Assembly (NCBI GenBank): GCA_017465905.1
Contig: JAFTVE010000007.1
Location: 1-41,668 of the forward strand
DNA from: Bacteroidaceae bacterium
GTDB taxonomy: Bacteria; Bacteroidota; Bacteroidia; Bacteroidales; Bacteroidaceae
DNA: 41,668 bases
Direction of reading: 5' to 3'
The translations under genes were made by a program, and so were the position numbers. Below are positions 16,601 through 25,127 of this stretch, piece after piece. Each line of letters opens with the position of its first letter. Position 1 is the stretch's first letter. A model generated the notes under the pieces. The model was given only the letters and a program-made list of their open reading frames with translations. It was not told the DNA's origin and ran no database searches.

Positions 16601-17604
16601 AAACCATTGGTTCCGTTCGTAGGATAAAAGTCAGGAAGTCCCAGACAATGCGAAAACTCATGGCAAAAAGTACCTATACCATCAATCTGCGAGCCACTAT
16701 CACCATCCAACTCATTATTACAAGCATACTTGCTGATCTGCACACCATCCAAAGAAAGCGGAGTGTCCAAATACCACTGATGGGGCCAGATTGTGTTCTC
16801 CAAAGTGGAGACATTGGATGCTTCGCCATAGCCAGCATAAATGGCATAAACAATATCAACATAGCCATCACCGTTGTTGTCGAATTTGGAGAAATCGGCC
16901 GATGCATTGGCAAGCTTACATGCCTCACGTATCATCTCGATGGGACGGCGGTCGCTGCCGTTCTCATCATTGCCTCCATAGTATTCCATCTTATTGTTGA
17001 GAGTAACAGGGCCTAAAATCTCGAACTTAGGCATAAACTTACCCTCAGATTGATCCTCGAAATACTCTTTCACACTGCCATATCCGCCCTCATCCTTATA
17101 GTCATCGCCATTGACATGCAGTTCAAAGGTGGCTGCAGGATCGGCAGAAGCGAACTTCACATCGGAGTACTGAATCAAGAGCACAGGGACATGCACTTCG
17201 CCATGAACAGGTACTTCGGCCGCTCTATGCGGAGCCTTAGCTGCACGTGTACGACTTGGCGCTACGGCACTCTGCAGGGCTACCTCACGCATGTCCTGTA
17301 TGCTGGGCATATTTGCTACAAGCCGAGCCTCTACAGCTGTTCGCGTATCTCTCGAATGGGCTAGCTGATGGGAAGCCACTACCCTATCATCAGCGATGGT
17401 GGCATAGTAGTAACCTACGCCCTGCTTCTTTACAGCAACACCATCGTCTGTTATCAGATAATGGAAGAACTCATCACCCCCTTGGGTCAGTGTCAGCAAC
17501 GTTCCATCGGGCTGTTTAACCATATGTGTGATGCGCTTGGCTGGCACAGCCCACAAACCGAGCGTACAAGCAACGAGCATCAGTGCAATCAAACATCTTT
17601 TCAT
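13660..17604 (-). CDS. Secreted M6-family (immune inhibitor A-like) metalloprotease with C-terminal sorting tail
   Basis: The 1314-residue protein has a signal peptide (residues 1 to about 19, cut after LWA or nearby) and a propeptide-like region to about 135. The M6 peptidase domain has the zinc motif H315-E-F-S-H319-C-L-G322-L-P-D325 and the Met-turn WSIMD near 340. A calcium-type loop, DNNGDGYVD, lies just before (242-250). After about residue 520 come beta-rich domains, including a chitobiase/hexosaminidase C-terminal-like module around YYTLDGTMPTAYAQRY. The last 70 residues (VRAEDGIVYITAPEP ... GIYLIE) look like a type IX secretion tail. It is probably an extracellular protease. Substrate and whether the propeptide is cleaved are unknown. 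Confidence 0.9.
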   Translation of the reverse strand: MKRCLIALMLVACTLGLWAVPAKRITHMVKQPDGTLLTLTQGGDEFFHYLITDDGVAVKKQGVGYYYATIADDRVVASHQLAHSRDTRTAVEARLVANMPSIQDMREVALQSAVAPSRTRAAKAPHRAAEVPVHGEVHVPVLLIQYSDVKFASADPAATFELHVNGDDYKDEGGYGSVKEYFEDQSEGKFMPKFEILGPVTLNNKMEYYGGNDENGSDRRPIEMIREACKLANASADFSKFDNNGDGYVDIVYAIYAGYGEASNVSTLENTIWPHQWYLDTPLSLDGVQISKYACNNELDGDSGSQIDGIGTFCHEFSHCLGLPDFYPTNGTNGFGMNAWSIMDYGCYNDGGHTPCGYTGHELDFLGWKELVLLDAPTDVSLQPMSEGGVAYKIVNDANPNEYYVVENHKRTRWDEHVPAEGMLVIHVDYLESAWQNNSVNNAPSHQRMTIIPADNKRAAASLAGDTYPGSSGNTSLTAVSTPAAECFVGDYMGKDITDISIQDGIVTFSFMKGALLVPEQQAVSDVTENGFTMNWKQVPGIKEYEVQLDLLEENPFVLDEDFDKVKKGTSDIGPTMDKYTNQQGWNGKGIFGLDEAIRIGSASSEGYLFSPRLECDSSRVTLLFAIKQSETSDKDPFVVLAVGDETWGNSLYGYSITVTDKEWTSYFLVLDSIGPRPFLYLDTRKNPENPKAATRVDFDEIYVLDGDRSAELLGEDEESDSTSQAPRRVMPVKEAQCVRSMATWQTSRMPANSYRQVDEENTAEQQNDTLKKKRYYATTIHTARTSALDYRFENLDGGLYRASLRSVRDSVYSRYSNTQDVEIVDSLLPQAISPRIYMNADSVYVEVDDSSAVLYYTLDGTMPTAYAQRYTGPFELKDKAEVNVIARKPAHRRSDVEGFRNWFVADGATYRIESTVNPQASVSEFRDGNTASGYVGYFVVGDSVIADSTAYLLTGIDKGAFRNATALRSIQVEGTALRSVGDSLFHGCTALNAVVWDIDLPLQTSMFDQKSYHNLLVYLPGAMDFSHPLVGEHAMTLVRDGACDTLLLAYQYPFYAPRTFTASHVSYSRLFTQTTGMGSSAGWETMALPFDVQRVEHATKGELAPFGADASSHHFWLSEWSDNGFVPATSIQANTPYLLSMPNNTEYGDYSLNGAVTFSADNAVIDSSDALVVPANAQYRFVPSYAMVEANDSVYALNTGVRYGEYVAGSVFVPDNYAVNPFSAYLLPQENAHRAPMYRIQPQDDVEEAVEHLEVRAEDGIVYITAPEPCAVVIYDMSGRQVRTVQCATGVNEVLHLSTGIYLIEKNKVYVQR

Positions 17605-17638
17605 GTACTATATATGCAATCCTATTAACAATAAGTTG

Positions 17639-17646
17639 CAAAGATA
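17639..17646 (-). promoter_or_regulatory. -7 element of the M6 protease gene
   Basis: TATCTTTG on the minus strand fits TAnnTTTG and lies 35 nt before the ATG. I see no good -33 TTTG. Confidence 0.5.
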
Positions 17647-17696
17647 GTCATTCTTTTATAATTCATTCCATTTTGACGATTCTTTTTTGTCATCCA

Positions 17697-18884
17697 TCAT
17701 TTCAGAAGGCCCAGTTTATGGAAACATGCGGCCATTTTATCCAAGGCCAGGTCAACCTGTTCCTTGGTATGGGTAGCCATAAGAGAGAAACGGATGAGGG
17801 TGTCGTTGGGTGCACAAGCTGGTGGCACAACGGGATTAACAAAGATACCTTCATCAAAAAGCATTCGAGTAACCAGAAATGTCTTGTCCATATCACGCAC
17901 ATAGAGCGGTATGATTGGTGTTTCCGTTGCTCCTATCTCAAAGCCCAACGAACGGAAGCCATTAAGGGCATAGCGAGTCACCTCCCATAGGTGCTGGATG
18001 CGTTCGGGTTCCTCCTGCATAATGTGCAACGCCTCCAGAGCTGCTGCCGTAGCAGCTGGAGTAAGCGAAGCGCTGAAGATATAGGAGCGAGAGTTATGGC
18101 GTAGGTAGTTGATTGTGTCGCGATCGGAGGCAATAAAACCGCCAATTGAGGCAAATGACTTACTGAAGGTTCCCATGAGGAGATCCACCTCGTCGGCCAC
18201 GCCAAAATGATGGCAGGTACCACGACCGCCACGCCCCAATACACCAAACCCGTGAGCCTCGTCCACCATGATATTGGCATTGTACTTACGGGCCAAACGT
18301 ACAATCTCAGGCATAGGTGCGATATCACCTTCCATAGAGAATACTCCATCGGTAACTATGAGCTTTACGGCATCGGGGCGACACCGCGATAATTCACGCT
18401 CAAGCGATGCCATATCTGTATGGCGATATTTGCGCGGTGTAGAAAAGGACAAACGCCTACCCTCCACGATGGACGCATGATCCAGCTCGTCACAGAGGAC
18501 AAAATCTTCGCGACCAGTCACACAAGACACCACACCAAGGTTTACCTGAAAACCAGTGGAATAGACCATAACATCCTCCTTACCCACCCATTGGGCCAAT
18601 TCGTGCTCAAGCTGCAAATGCAAGTCGATAGTACCATTGAGGAAACGCGAACCCGCACATCCGGTTCCATACTTCCGAGCAGCAGCCATGGAAGCAGCTA
18701 TCACTCGAGGGTGGTTGGTCAGTCCGAGGTATGAATTAGAACCAAACATCAGCACACGACGTCCATTCATCGTTACTTCAGTGTCCTGTTCACTCTCTAT
18801 GCATCGAAAATAGGGGTACACGCCTTTGGCCTTAATCTGCTGTGGAAGGTCGTAACGTGCCATACGTTTACGCAAAAGATTCAT
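17697..18884 (-). CDS. spt: Serine palmitoyltransferase (sphingolipid synthesis)
   Basis: It condenses L-serine with an acyl-CoA to 3-ketosphinganine, the first step of Bacteroidales sphingolipids. The 395-residue protein belongs to the alpha-oxoamine synthase family of PLP enzymes. The PLP lysine is K242 in GTFSKSFASIGG, with H136 (DHASIVEG) stacking on the ring and D208/H211 in MVDEAH. Features typical of Bacteroides SPT rather than BioF are the N-terminus DLPQQIKAKGVYPYFR, GSRFLNGTIDLH and the ending PPACAPNDTLIRFSLMATHT. The distinction from KBL or BioF rests on remembered similarity to Bacteroides SPT. It has its own -7 element upstream, within the end of trmN6. Related activities with non-serine amino acids are possible. 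Confidence 0.9.
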   Translation of the reverse strand: MNLLRKRMARYDLPQQIKAKGVYPYFRCIESEQDTEVTMNGRRVLMFGSNSYLGLTNHPRVIAASMAAARKYGTGCAGSRFLNGTIDLHLQLEHELAQWVGKEDVMVYSTGFQVNLGVVSCVTGREDFVLCDELDHASIVEGRRLSFSTPRKYRHTDMASLERELSRCRPDAVKLIVTDGVFSMEGDIAPMPEIVRLARKYNANIMVDEAHGFGVLGRGGRGTCHHFGVADEVDLLMGTFSKSFASIGGFIASDRDTINYLRHNSRSYIFSASLTPAATAAALEALHIMQEEPERIQHLWEVTRYALNGFRSLGFEIGATETPIIPLYVRDMDKTFLVTRMLFDEGIFVNPVVPPACAPNDTLIRFSLMATHTKEQVDLALDKMAACFHKLGLLK

Positions 18885-18948
18885 TCTATCACATATTTTA
18901 ACTACAAATCATGCGATATAACAAAGGGGAGTACGTATTTGTTGAAGG

Positions 18949-18956
18949 CAAAGTTA
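18949..18956 (-). promoter_or_regulatory. Possible -7 element of the serine palmitoyltransferase gene
   Basis: TAACTTTG on the minus strand fits TAnnTTTG and lies 65 nt before the ATG, overlapping the trmN6 stop. No -33 TTTG was found. Confidence 0.35.
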
Positions 18957-19670
18957 CAACTTCAAATAGAAGTCCTTTACCAGGCTGACATATTCGGGAG
19001 TATAACCATGTTGCGCATCCTGTATGCACAACACGTCCGGTGTATACGCAGCACCTTGACGGGTAAAAGCCATCAATACACGTTTAGGGCGTGCCCCCTG
19101 CTTGGTACACACTGACGTTTGGCGTGTTGCAAAAAGTCCATAGCAGGCCGCACTCACAGTCATATCCGCGGCACGGTCATAAGGGATAACGACAGAGAAC
19201 TCTCCATCGGCACTGAGCAGGCGAGCCACACTGCCGGCCAGTTCGTCGAAACTGAGCGTATCGGTATGGCGTGCCATAGCACGTGCGGCATCCGGGCACT
19301 TCAGGGAGTTTTCAAAATAGGGAGGGTTGCAGAGAATAGCATCAAAAGGATGTGAAAAGGCCTTATCAGTTCCCAACAGCTTATTCACATTTCGCACATC
19401 CATCTCCATAATACGCACACGATGATTCCAGGGCGAAGCTGCAACATTCTCAGCTGCTTGCGCTACGGCATCGGCATCAAGGTCAATGCCCAGCACATCG
19501 GCTTGGGATCGCTGAGCAGCCATCAAAGCGACAAGTCCTGTACCTGTACCTATATCCAGGATGTTGCGGCAATGCGCCACACGAGCCCACGCGCCAAGCA
19601 ACACACCATCCGTGCCTACCTTCATGGCACAACGGTCTTGATGGATCGTAAACTGTTTGAATGCAAACAT
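18954..19670 (-). CDS. trmN6: tRNA1(Val) (adenine37-N6)-methyltransferase
   Basis: It methylates N6 of A37 in tRNA1-Val using S-adenosylmethionine. From ATG 19670 the protein has 238 residues, close to E. coli YfiC. It starts MFAFKQFTIHQDRCAMKVGTDG, which is characteristic for the family, then has the SAM-binding GTGTGLVAL loop and the catalytic NPPY motif (ILCNPPYFENS). A TTG two codons upstream is less likely as start. It follows the LytTR gene by 9 bp in the same direction, so the two probably share a transcript. Confidence 0.92.
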   Translation of the reverse strand: MFAFKQFTIHQDRCAMKVGTDGVLLGAWARVAHCRNILDIGTGTGLVALMAAQRSQADVLGIDLDADAVAQAAENVAASPWNHRVRIMEMDVRNVNKLLGTDKAFSHPFDAILCNPPYFENSLKCPDAARAMARHTDTLSFDELAGSVARLLSADGEFSVVIPYDRAADMTVSAACYGLFATRQTSVCTKQGARPKRVLMAFTRQGAAYTPDVLCIQDAQHGYTPEYVSLVKDFYLKL

Positions 19671-19679
19671 ATGCAATAC

Positions 19680-20537
19680 CTACATTGACAGCCACTTCAT
19701 TACGGCATCGCCATAGGTTTTCGATACGGGGATGTCTTTTACTCCCTCAATGCCCAGCTCAAGGTAGAAGTTCTCCTTTTCGCGTCGGAGCACCTTTACC
19801 TGCTCCATATTAACCATATAACCACGATGACAACGCATCACATTAGTCTCGGCCAACGACTCTGCTGTACGCTTCAGAGTGTTGCGCAACATGAGTTTCT
19901 TGGGCAGGTTGTTCTTCATATACCAAATGTAAATATAGTTGTCGGCAGACTCTATGTAGAGCAGATTGTCTTTGGTCACAGAAAGCTGTAGTTCACCCCG
20001 TTCGTCATAGAATGAGATAAGTCCCTTACTGGCCATCTTCTGTGCTACAGCCTTGTCAAAGTCATCCTCAATCTGACGCAAACGCTCGTTCTTGTCCTGC
20101 AGAGTAAATGCTGTGATACAGATGATGTAGGGGATAAGTAGAATGAGCGAGGTGTTTTGCAGTGCGCTCTTGAAGGCTACCCATATATCCTCTTGCACAT
20201 CGGCCAAGATGGAACAGATGGTGTAGGCGATAGCCATAATGGCTAACTCAACAAACACCCATATAGCATAATTCAGGATACTTATTTCATGCTTCTTGGT
20301 GCGGTAGTACATGATGACGCGACTGATGGCAACGATGCTCATGCCCAACAGTACAATGAGGAGCGAATAGATGACAAACATAAACTCCGACACACGCTCG
20401 CGTCCCCATTGCAACACGCCAAATGGTTGATATACGATAATGAAGAAAAGAGCAAATGCCGCAGCCGAGGTCACCAATATGATCTGATTGCGCTTAGTAA
20501 GGAGGTATCGAGGTATGAATTGCGAAAGAAAATCCAT
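19680..20537 (-). CDS. Membrane-anchored LytTR-family transcription regulator
   Basis: The 285-residue protein has four hydrophobic segments in the N-terminal half (about 19-37, 50-72, 88-110, 123-145), a short coiled linker (about 148-170) and a C-terminal LytTR DNA-binding domain (about 180-283) recognisable from the stretch around ESADNYIYIWY, the LRNTLK segment and MRCHRGYMVN. There is no receiver domain, so it is not a classical response regulator. It may sense a membrane signal directly; that is inference. The gene has a -7 element overlapped by an 11-bp inverted repeat, and it precedes trmN6. Target genes are unknown. Confidence 0.9.
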   Translation of the reverse strand: MDFLSQFIPRYLLTKRNQIILVTSAAAFALFFIIVYQPFGVLQWGRERVSEFMFVIYSLLIVLLGMSIVAISRVIMYYRTKKHEISILNYAIWVFVELAIMAIAYTICSILADVQEDIWVAFKSALQNTSLILLIPYIICITAFTLQDKNERLRQIEDDFDKAVAQKMASKGLISFYDERGELQLSVTKDNLLYIESADNYIYIWYMKNNLPKKLMLRNTLKRTAESLAETNVMRCHRGYMVNMEQVKVLRREKENFYLELGIEGVKDIPVSKTYGDAVMKWLSM

Positions 20538-20571
20538 CGTGTTATTTGCAGCTAATAATCGTTTTCGATTT

Positions 20572-20609
20572 CAAAAGTACGAATTTCTAAGCAGAAACTC
20601 GCACTTTTG
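20572..20609 (-). promoter_or_regulatory. Promoter with overlapping inverted repeat upstream of the LytTR gene
   Basis: TACTTTTG (20579-20572, minus) fits the -7 box and lies 35 nt before the ATG. The arms CAAAAGTACGA (20572-20582) and TCGCACTTTTG (20599-20609) pair at 10 of 11 positions, so one arm covers the -7 box. This could be an operator. Confidence 0.45.
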
Positions 20610-20693
20610 AAAAGAAACTTAACATTTTTGTGGCCTCTACCGTGACCGACGGCCTATACGAATCAGCACCGAGAGTCAATAGCCAGCCGACTT

Positions 20694-22352
20694 TTACGAG
20701 TAGAGGAAACGCTTGATGCTGCGTTTCGGAGTCTTCTCGAAGGGCTCCTCACGGAGTTCAATTTGGCCTACTTTGCTGTATACCGGCAGTTCGGCGTTCA
20801 CTTGCTTTAAGTATTCATTCATTATCTCGTCGATGCTCTTGGTGTTGCCCTCGAGCTTCTTGAATGCATCCATATCGGGGACTACGAGTGCCACAATCTT
20901 CTTGCCACGGCTGATAACGATAGACTCAGCCACAAGAGGCAAGCTATTCAGTTTATCCTCAATCTCCTCGGGGTAGATATTCTGTCCACTAGCACTAAGA
21001 ATCATATTCTTTGAACGTCCCTTGATGAACACGTTACCCTCAGCATCAATGACACCGAGGTCACCACTTCTGAGCCAGCCATCCTCGGTGAAGGCCTGCT
21101 TGGTAGCTTCGGGATTCTTGTAGTATCCGTCCATCACATTGTCGCCCTTAATCTGAATCTCGCCCACAACATTTTGCGGATCTTCAGAGTCAATGCGTAC
21201 TTCGAGGCGGTCAACGGGCATTCCGCACGAACGCATAGCAAACTCGCGCCAGTTCCTGTAGCAGATGAGTGGGGCACACTCTGTCATACCATAACCAACG
21301 GTGTAGGGGAAGTTCATCTTCTTCATCAGCTTCTCCACCTTCTCGTTGATGGCAGCACCACCCACAATAAGACTGCCACGCTCCAGATTGCCACCAAACG
21401 TGGTAAGCAATTTTTTGCGTACGGTGTTATATATAATCTTATTAACACCTGGGATAGCTGTGAGCAATTTCATGTGAGGCTTGTTGAGCGTAGGCATCAC
21501 CTTTCCCTTGAATATCTTCTCCACCACGAGGGGCACAGTCACCAGCATGTAGGGCTTCACCTCGGCCAACGCCTTGATGAGGATCGAAGGAGTTGGAGTC
21601 TTGCCAAGGAAATAGATGTGGCACCCCGTCACGAAGGGATAGAGAAACTCGAATGCCATACCATACATATGACCTAACGGCAACATGGAAAGGATGTGCC
21701 ATCCAGGCTGATTAGGCATATTGGGTATAGCAAACTCAATATTAGAGCTGATAGCGCGTGCCGACAGCATAACGCCCTTCGGGTCGCTTGTTGTTCCAGA
21801 AGTGTAATTGATTAGCTCCAGTTCATCGAGGCTGCCCGTAGGATAACTGATATGCTCGGGCTTCACGCCTTCGGGGAAGCGCTCCTTGAAAATCTGTTCG
21901 CACTGATTGTGGAATGCCTTGGCATCCACCTCATGCCCCCTCGTATAGATAGGAGTGAAATTCTGGATATTGATGGCGATATTCAGCTTGGGCATCTCCT
22001 CGGCATTCATCTTCTCCCAAATCTCGGGTTCAGTAAAGATAGCAGTGGCGTCAGAGTGATTGGTGAGCTTCTGTATACTGTCTGTAGTAAAGTCGTTGAG
22101 CAAAGGTACCATCACGCCATCGTATGTACCTATAGCAATAAATGATGCTGCCCACTCGGCAGAGTTCTTGGCGCAAAGGACAATCTTGTCTCCTTTGGCA
22201 ACGCTAGCAGTTTGCAGCAAAATGTGCAGTTTCTCGATGTTTTCTGCAACTTGACCGAAGGTAAAGGTATTCTTACCGTAGTTGGTAAATGCGGGCAGAC
22301 TCCAATAATTCTTGATAGCCGACTCCGCATAATTCAAATAATGCTTAATCAT
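20694..22352 (-). CDS. Long-chain acyl-CoA ligase-like AMP-binding enzyme
   Basis: It probably activates a fatty acid to acyl-AMP and acyl-CoA in the cytoplasm or at the inner membrane. The 552-residue protein has the AMP-binding P-loop YTSGTTSDPKGVMLS (starting near 183), the A5-type motif VGYGMTECAP, the hinge region DGWLRSGDLGVID and the conserved lysine near the end (EKTPKRSIKRFLY). It is full length. Substrate length is inferred from general similarity to FadD/FACL enzymes. It could instead be an acyl-ACP synthetase. Nearby serine palmitoyltransferase and a LpxL-type enzyme also use acyl donors, but there is no operon link. No good -7 box was found upstream. Confidence 0.88.
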   Translation of the reverse strand: MIKHYLNYAESAIKNYWSLPAFTNYGKNTFTFGQVAENIEKLHILLQTASVAKGDKIVLCAKNSAEWAASFIAIGTYDGVMVPLLNDFTTDSIQKLTNHSDATAIFTEPEIWEKMNAEEMPKLNIAINIQNFTPIYTRGHEVDAKAFHNQCEQIFKERFPEGVKPEHISYPTGSLDELELINYTSGTTSDPKGVMLSARAISSNIEFAIPNMPNQPGWHILSMLPLGHMYGMAFEFLYPFVTGCHIYFLGKTPTPSILIKALAEVKPYMLVTVPLVVEKIFKGKVMPTLNKPHMKLLTAIPGVNKIIYNTVRKKLLTTFGGNLERGSLIVGGAAINEKVEKLMKKMNFPYTVGYGMTECAPLICYRNWREFAMRSCGMPVDRLEVRIDSEDPQNVVGEIQIKGDNVMDGYYKNPEATKQAFTEDGWLRSGDLGVIDAEGNVFIKGRSKNMILSASGQNIYPEEIEDKLNSLPLVAESIVISRGKKIVALVVPDMDAFKKLEGNTKSIDEIMNEYLKQVNAELPVYSKVGQIELREEPFEKTPKRSIKRFLYS

Positions 22353-22564
22353 AATGTTTGTTTTCGCTTGTTTCGGTGCAAATTTCGGGTTTTATTTTCA
22401 CTAATCCCTTTTTTCAAGGCTACATATCTTGATGTTGGGGCGAAATTCCTATATGGGGTAAAAAGTGCGTATTCAATGGTAAAATCCGAAAAAGAGAACA
22501 AAATAAATCAACAAAAAGTTCCCTTTTCATCGAAGAAAAAGGTGAAATACCGTGTTCGTCTCGG

Positions 22565-23437
22565 TCATTCTCTAGGGTCGGTACCCCAAAGCATTTTCTT
22601 TTGCAGCGTCTGGAAGAATGTACCGCCTTCCTGCTTCACAACACGGATAGTATAGTCCGCTTTTTGTATAGTAAGCCTTGTCGATTCGGGCAAACTATGG
22701 CTAATGCCATCAGCAGCCACAAGGAAGCTGCCACTACGACTCTCAATATGCAGTTCGATAATCTTGTCATCGGCAATCACTATAGGACGCACGTTGAGGC
22801 TATGAGGCGATACGGCAGTAAGCACAAAGACATCAGCCTGTGGATGGATGATAGGTCCGCCTGCACTGAGCGAATAGGCAGTAGAACCGGTAGGGGTAGC
22901 TATTAGAAGTCCATCGGCCATATAGGTCGTGAGACGCTCACCATCGACGGCAGTATGAATGGCTAACATCGAAGAGCTATCGTGCTTGGATACGGCAATC
23001 TCGTTGAGTGCATAGATAGGCTGCGAAAGTGCATCACTAGTGGTCAAGCGTAATAGGCTACGTTCGCGCACAACATAACGCCCCTGATGCAACATGGCAA
23101 AGAAATGCTCCATTTCATCGGCTGACACATCGGCCAAGAAACCCAAACGACCCGTATTAATACCAACAATGGGAATCCCTGTATCACCTACGCAACGGGC
23201 AGCTTTAAGGAAAGTTCCGTCGCCACCCAGACTAATGGCCATATCAATGTTCTGAGTTGTCAGTTCATTGATGATACCAGCAGGTTCGAAAGAAAAGGAA
23301 TGTTCCTCACGTAAGAAACGATTGAAGTCAGAATCTACATATACCTCGTCGGCATAGTATGAAAGAATACGAAACAATTGTTCGGCATGGACAGATTTGC
23401 CGGTTTCGTGGATATTTCCAAATAGAGCAAAACGCAT
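22565..23437 (-). CDS. nadK: NAD kinase
   Basis: It phosphorylates NAD to NADP in the cytoplasm. The 290-residue protein has the diagnostic GGDGT at 71-75 followed by FLKAAR, the NTGRLGFLADV segment and the later motif PTGSTAYSLSAGGPI. Length is typical. It is divergent from pdxJ with 118 bp between them containing two -7 elements. The arrangement nadK next to pdxJ-exbB-exbD-tonB is familiar from Bacteroides genomes (recalled, not searched). Confidence 0.97.
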   Translation of the reverse strand: MRFALFGNIHETGKSVHAEQLFRILSYYADEVYVDSDFNRFLREEHSFSFEPAGIINELTTQNIDMAISLGGDGTFLKAARCVGDTGIPIVGINTGRLGFLADVSADEMEHFFAMLHQGRYVVRERSLLRLTTSDALSQPIYALNEIAVSKHDSSSMLAIHTAVDGERLTTYMADGLLIATPTGSTAYSLSAGGPIIHPQADVFVLTAVSPHSLNVRPIVIADDKIIELHIESRSGSFLVAADGISHSLPESTRLTIQKADYTIRVVKQEGGTFFQTLQKKMLWGTDPRE

Positions 23438-23488
23438 TAATCAACAATAATTATGGATTACGGATTATGATTTATGAATTTAACTTAG

Positions 23489-23537
23489 TACCTTTGCAAC
23501 GTTATTTATATATATTGGTAAATTCCTAGCAAAGATA
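23489..23537. promoter_or_regulatory. Divergent promoters between nadK and pdxJ
   Basis: Plus strand: TACCTTTG at 23489-23496, 60 nt before the pdxJ ATG. Minus strand: TATCTTTG at 23537-23530, 93 nt before the nadK ATG. Both fit TAnnTTTG; neither has a clear -33 TTTG. An ATTATGGATTACGGATTATG short repeat lies at 23452-23471. Confidence 0.5.
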
Positions 23538-23555
23538 ATATATTTTTCGGATTCT

Positions 23556-24278
23556 ATGACGAAACTGAGCGTAAATATCAACAAGGTAGCCACATTGCGA
23601 AATGCACGTGGTGGCAACAATCCTGATGTATGCAAGTTTGCACTCGATTGCGAGGCAATGGGTGGCGAGGGTATCACCGTACATCCACGTCCCGACGAAC
23701 GTCATATACGCCGTTCCGATGTATATGCACTTCGTCCACTTCTGCATACAGAATTCAACATCGAGGGGTATCCTAGTCCCGAATTCATAGATTTGGTGCT
23801 ACAGGTCAAACCCACACAAGTCACCCTGGTACCTGATGCCCCTGATCAAATAACATCAAACCACGGCTGGGACACGATTGCTCACCAAGCGTTTCTGACT
23901 GAGGTGATCAGGACATTCCGCGAAGCAGGCATACGCACTTCCATATTCGTCGACCCTGAAGTAGAGATGGTGGAATATGCAGCCAAGGCTGGTGCCGACC
24001 GCGTAGAGCTATATACTGAGCCTTATGCTTCGGGGTACTCTGCCGACAGGGAGAAAGCTATAGCCCCCTACATTACAGCAGCAGTTGCTGCCAAGCAGCA
24101 GGGTCTCGGACTCAATGCAGGGCATGACCTTAGCTTAGAGAATTTGGCATACTTTGCAGAAAAGATTCCTAATCTTGCCGAGGTATCCATCGGCCATGCC
24201 CTCATCTGCGATGCACTGTATCTCGGGTTAGCAGAGACAATAAAGAGGTATAAGCAGTGTTTAGAGGTTGATGGTTAA
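23556..24278 (+). CDS. pdxJ: Pyridoxine 5'-phosphate synthase
   Basis: It condenses 1-deoxyxylulose 5-phosphate with 3-amino-2-oxopropyl phosphate to form pyridoxine 5'-phosphate, the last ring-forming step of DXP-dependent vitamin B6 synthesis. The 240-residue protein is a TIM barrel with the family start [17 protein letters not shown], the segment [16 protein letters not shown], and the late [10 protein letters not shown] and [12 protein letters not shown] motifs that bind phosphate. It opens the plus-strand gene group leading to exbB, 92 bp downstream. PdxJ uses DXP, which also feeds the IspD pathway encoded 4 kb away. Confidence 0.97.
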   Translation: MTKLSVNINKVATLRNARGGNNPDVCKFALDCEAMGGEGITVHPRPDERHIRRSDVYALRPLLHTEFNIEGYPSPEFIDLVLQVKPTQVTLVPDAPDQITSNHGWDTIAHQAFLTEVIRTFREAGIRTSIFVDPEVEMVEYAAKAGADRVELYTEPYASGYSADREKAIAPYITAAVAAKQQGLGLNAGHDLSLENLAYFAEKIPNLAEVSIGHALICDALYLGLAETIKRYKQCLEVDG

Positions 24279-24370
24279 GGGTTAGGGGCTAAAAGAGAGG
24301 TAACTAACGATTAACGGAGAACAAAAACATATAATTATTATATATAAAAATCATAATTCATACAAAAACA

Positions 24371-25066
24371 ATGTTATTACTGCAAGCACAAGTAGAACAG
24401 GCCGTGACAGAAATGGCCGAGAACCCTGTCCTCACCGAAGTGACAGAGGTCGTTAATGAAATGAATCTTTGGGATATGGCCGTAAAGGGTGGCTGGATTA
24501 TGATTGTTCTAGCCATTTTATCGGTATTGTGTATTTACATCTTTGTTGAGCGACTGCTGGTTATTAGTAAAGCTTCAAAAGTAGATCCAATCTTCATGGA
24601 TCGCATTCGCGACTATGTAAAGACCAATGAACTGAAATCGGCTATTAATTTCTGCCGTGTAACAAATAGCCCAGCCTCAAACATGATAGAGAAAGGACTT
24701 GAGCGTCTCGACCGCCCTGCTACTGAGGTTCAAGCGGCATTAGACAATGCAGGGAATCTGGAAATTGCAAAATTGGAGAAGGGTCTCTCCATTATGGCCA
24801 CCATCTCTTCGGGTGCCCCCATGATTGGTTTCCTCGGCACAGTGCTCGGTATGGTAAAAGCCTTTTGGGAAATGGCCAATGCAGGCAACAACATAGACAT
24901 AACACTTCTATCAAGTGGCATTTATGAAGCCATGGTAACTACCGTAGGAGGTCTTATCGTGGGAATCATCGCGATGTTTGCATACAACTTCCTCGTTGCA
25001 AAGGTCGACGATGTAGCCAACACATTGGAAGCACAGACACTGGCTTTTATGGACTTAAAGAACTAA
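24371..25066 (+). CDS. exbB: ExbB/TolQ-type proton channel subunit
   Basis: This inner-membrane protein forms, with ExbD, the proton-driven motor that energises TonB for outer-membrane transport. The 231-residue protein has a first membrane segment at about 34-56 (WIMIVLAILSVLCIYIFVE), a cytoplasmic loop, then two more at about 137-160 and 178-205. The signature GTVLGMVKAFWEMA and the final TVGGLIVGIIAMFAYNFL are typical of MotA/TolQ/ExbB. exbD and tonB follow in order. ExbB versus TolQ is settled by the neighbouring tonB rather than by tolA/tolB. Confidence 0.93.
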   Translation: MLLLQAQVEQAVTEMAENPVLTEVTEVVNEMNLWDMAVKGGWIMIVLAILSVLCIYIFVERLLVISKASKVDPIFMDRIRDYVKTNELKSAINFCRVTNSPASNMIEKGLERLDRPATEVQAALDNAGNLEIAKLEKGLSIMATISSGAPMIGFLGTVLGMVKAFWEMANAGNNIDITLLSSGIYEAMVTTVGGLIVGIIAMFAYNFLVAKVDDVANTLEAQTLAFMDLKN

Positions 25067-25127
25067 GAATAAGAAATTAAAACAGGTATTTTCCCCATTA
25101 TAAGTTTTACTTTTAATTTTTATTCCC

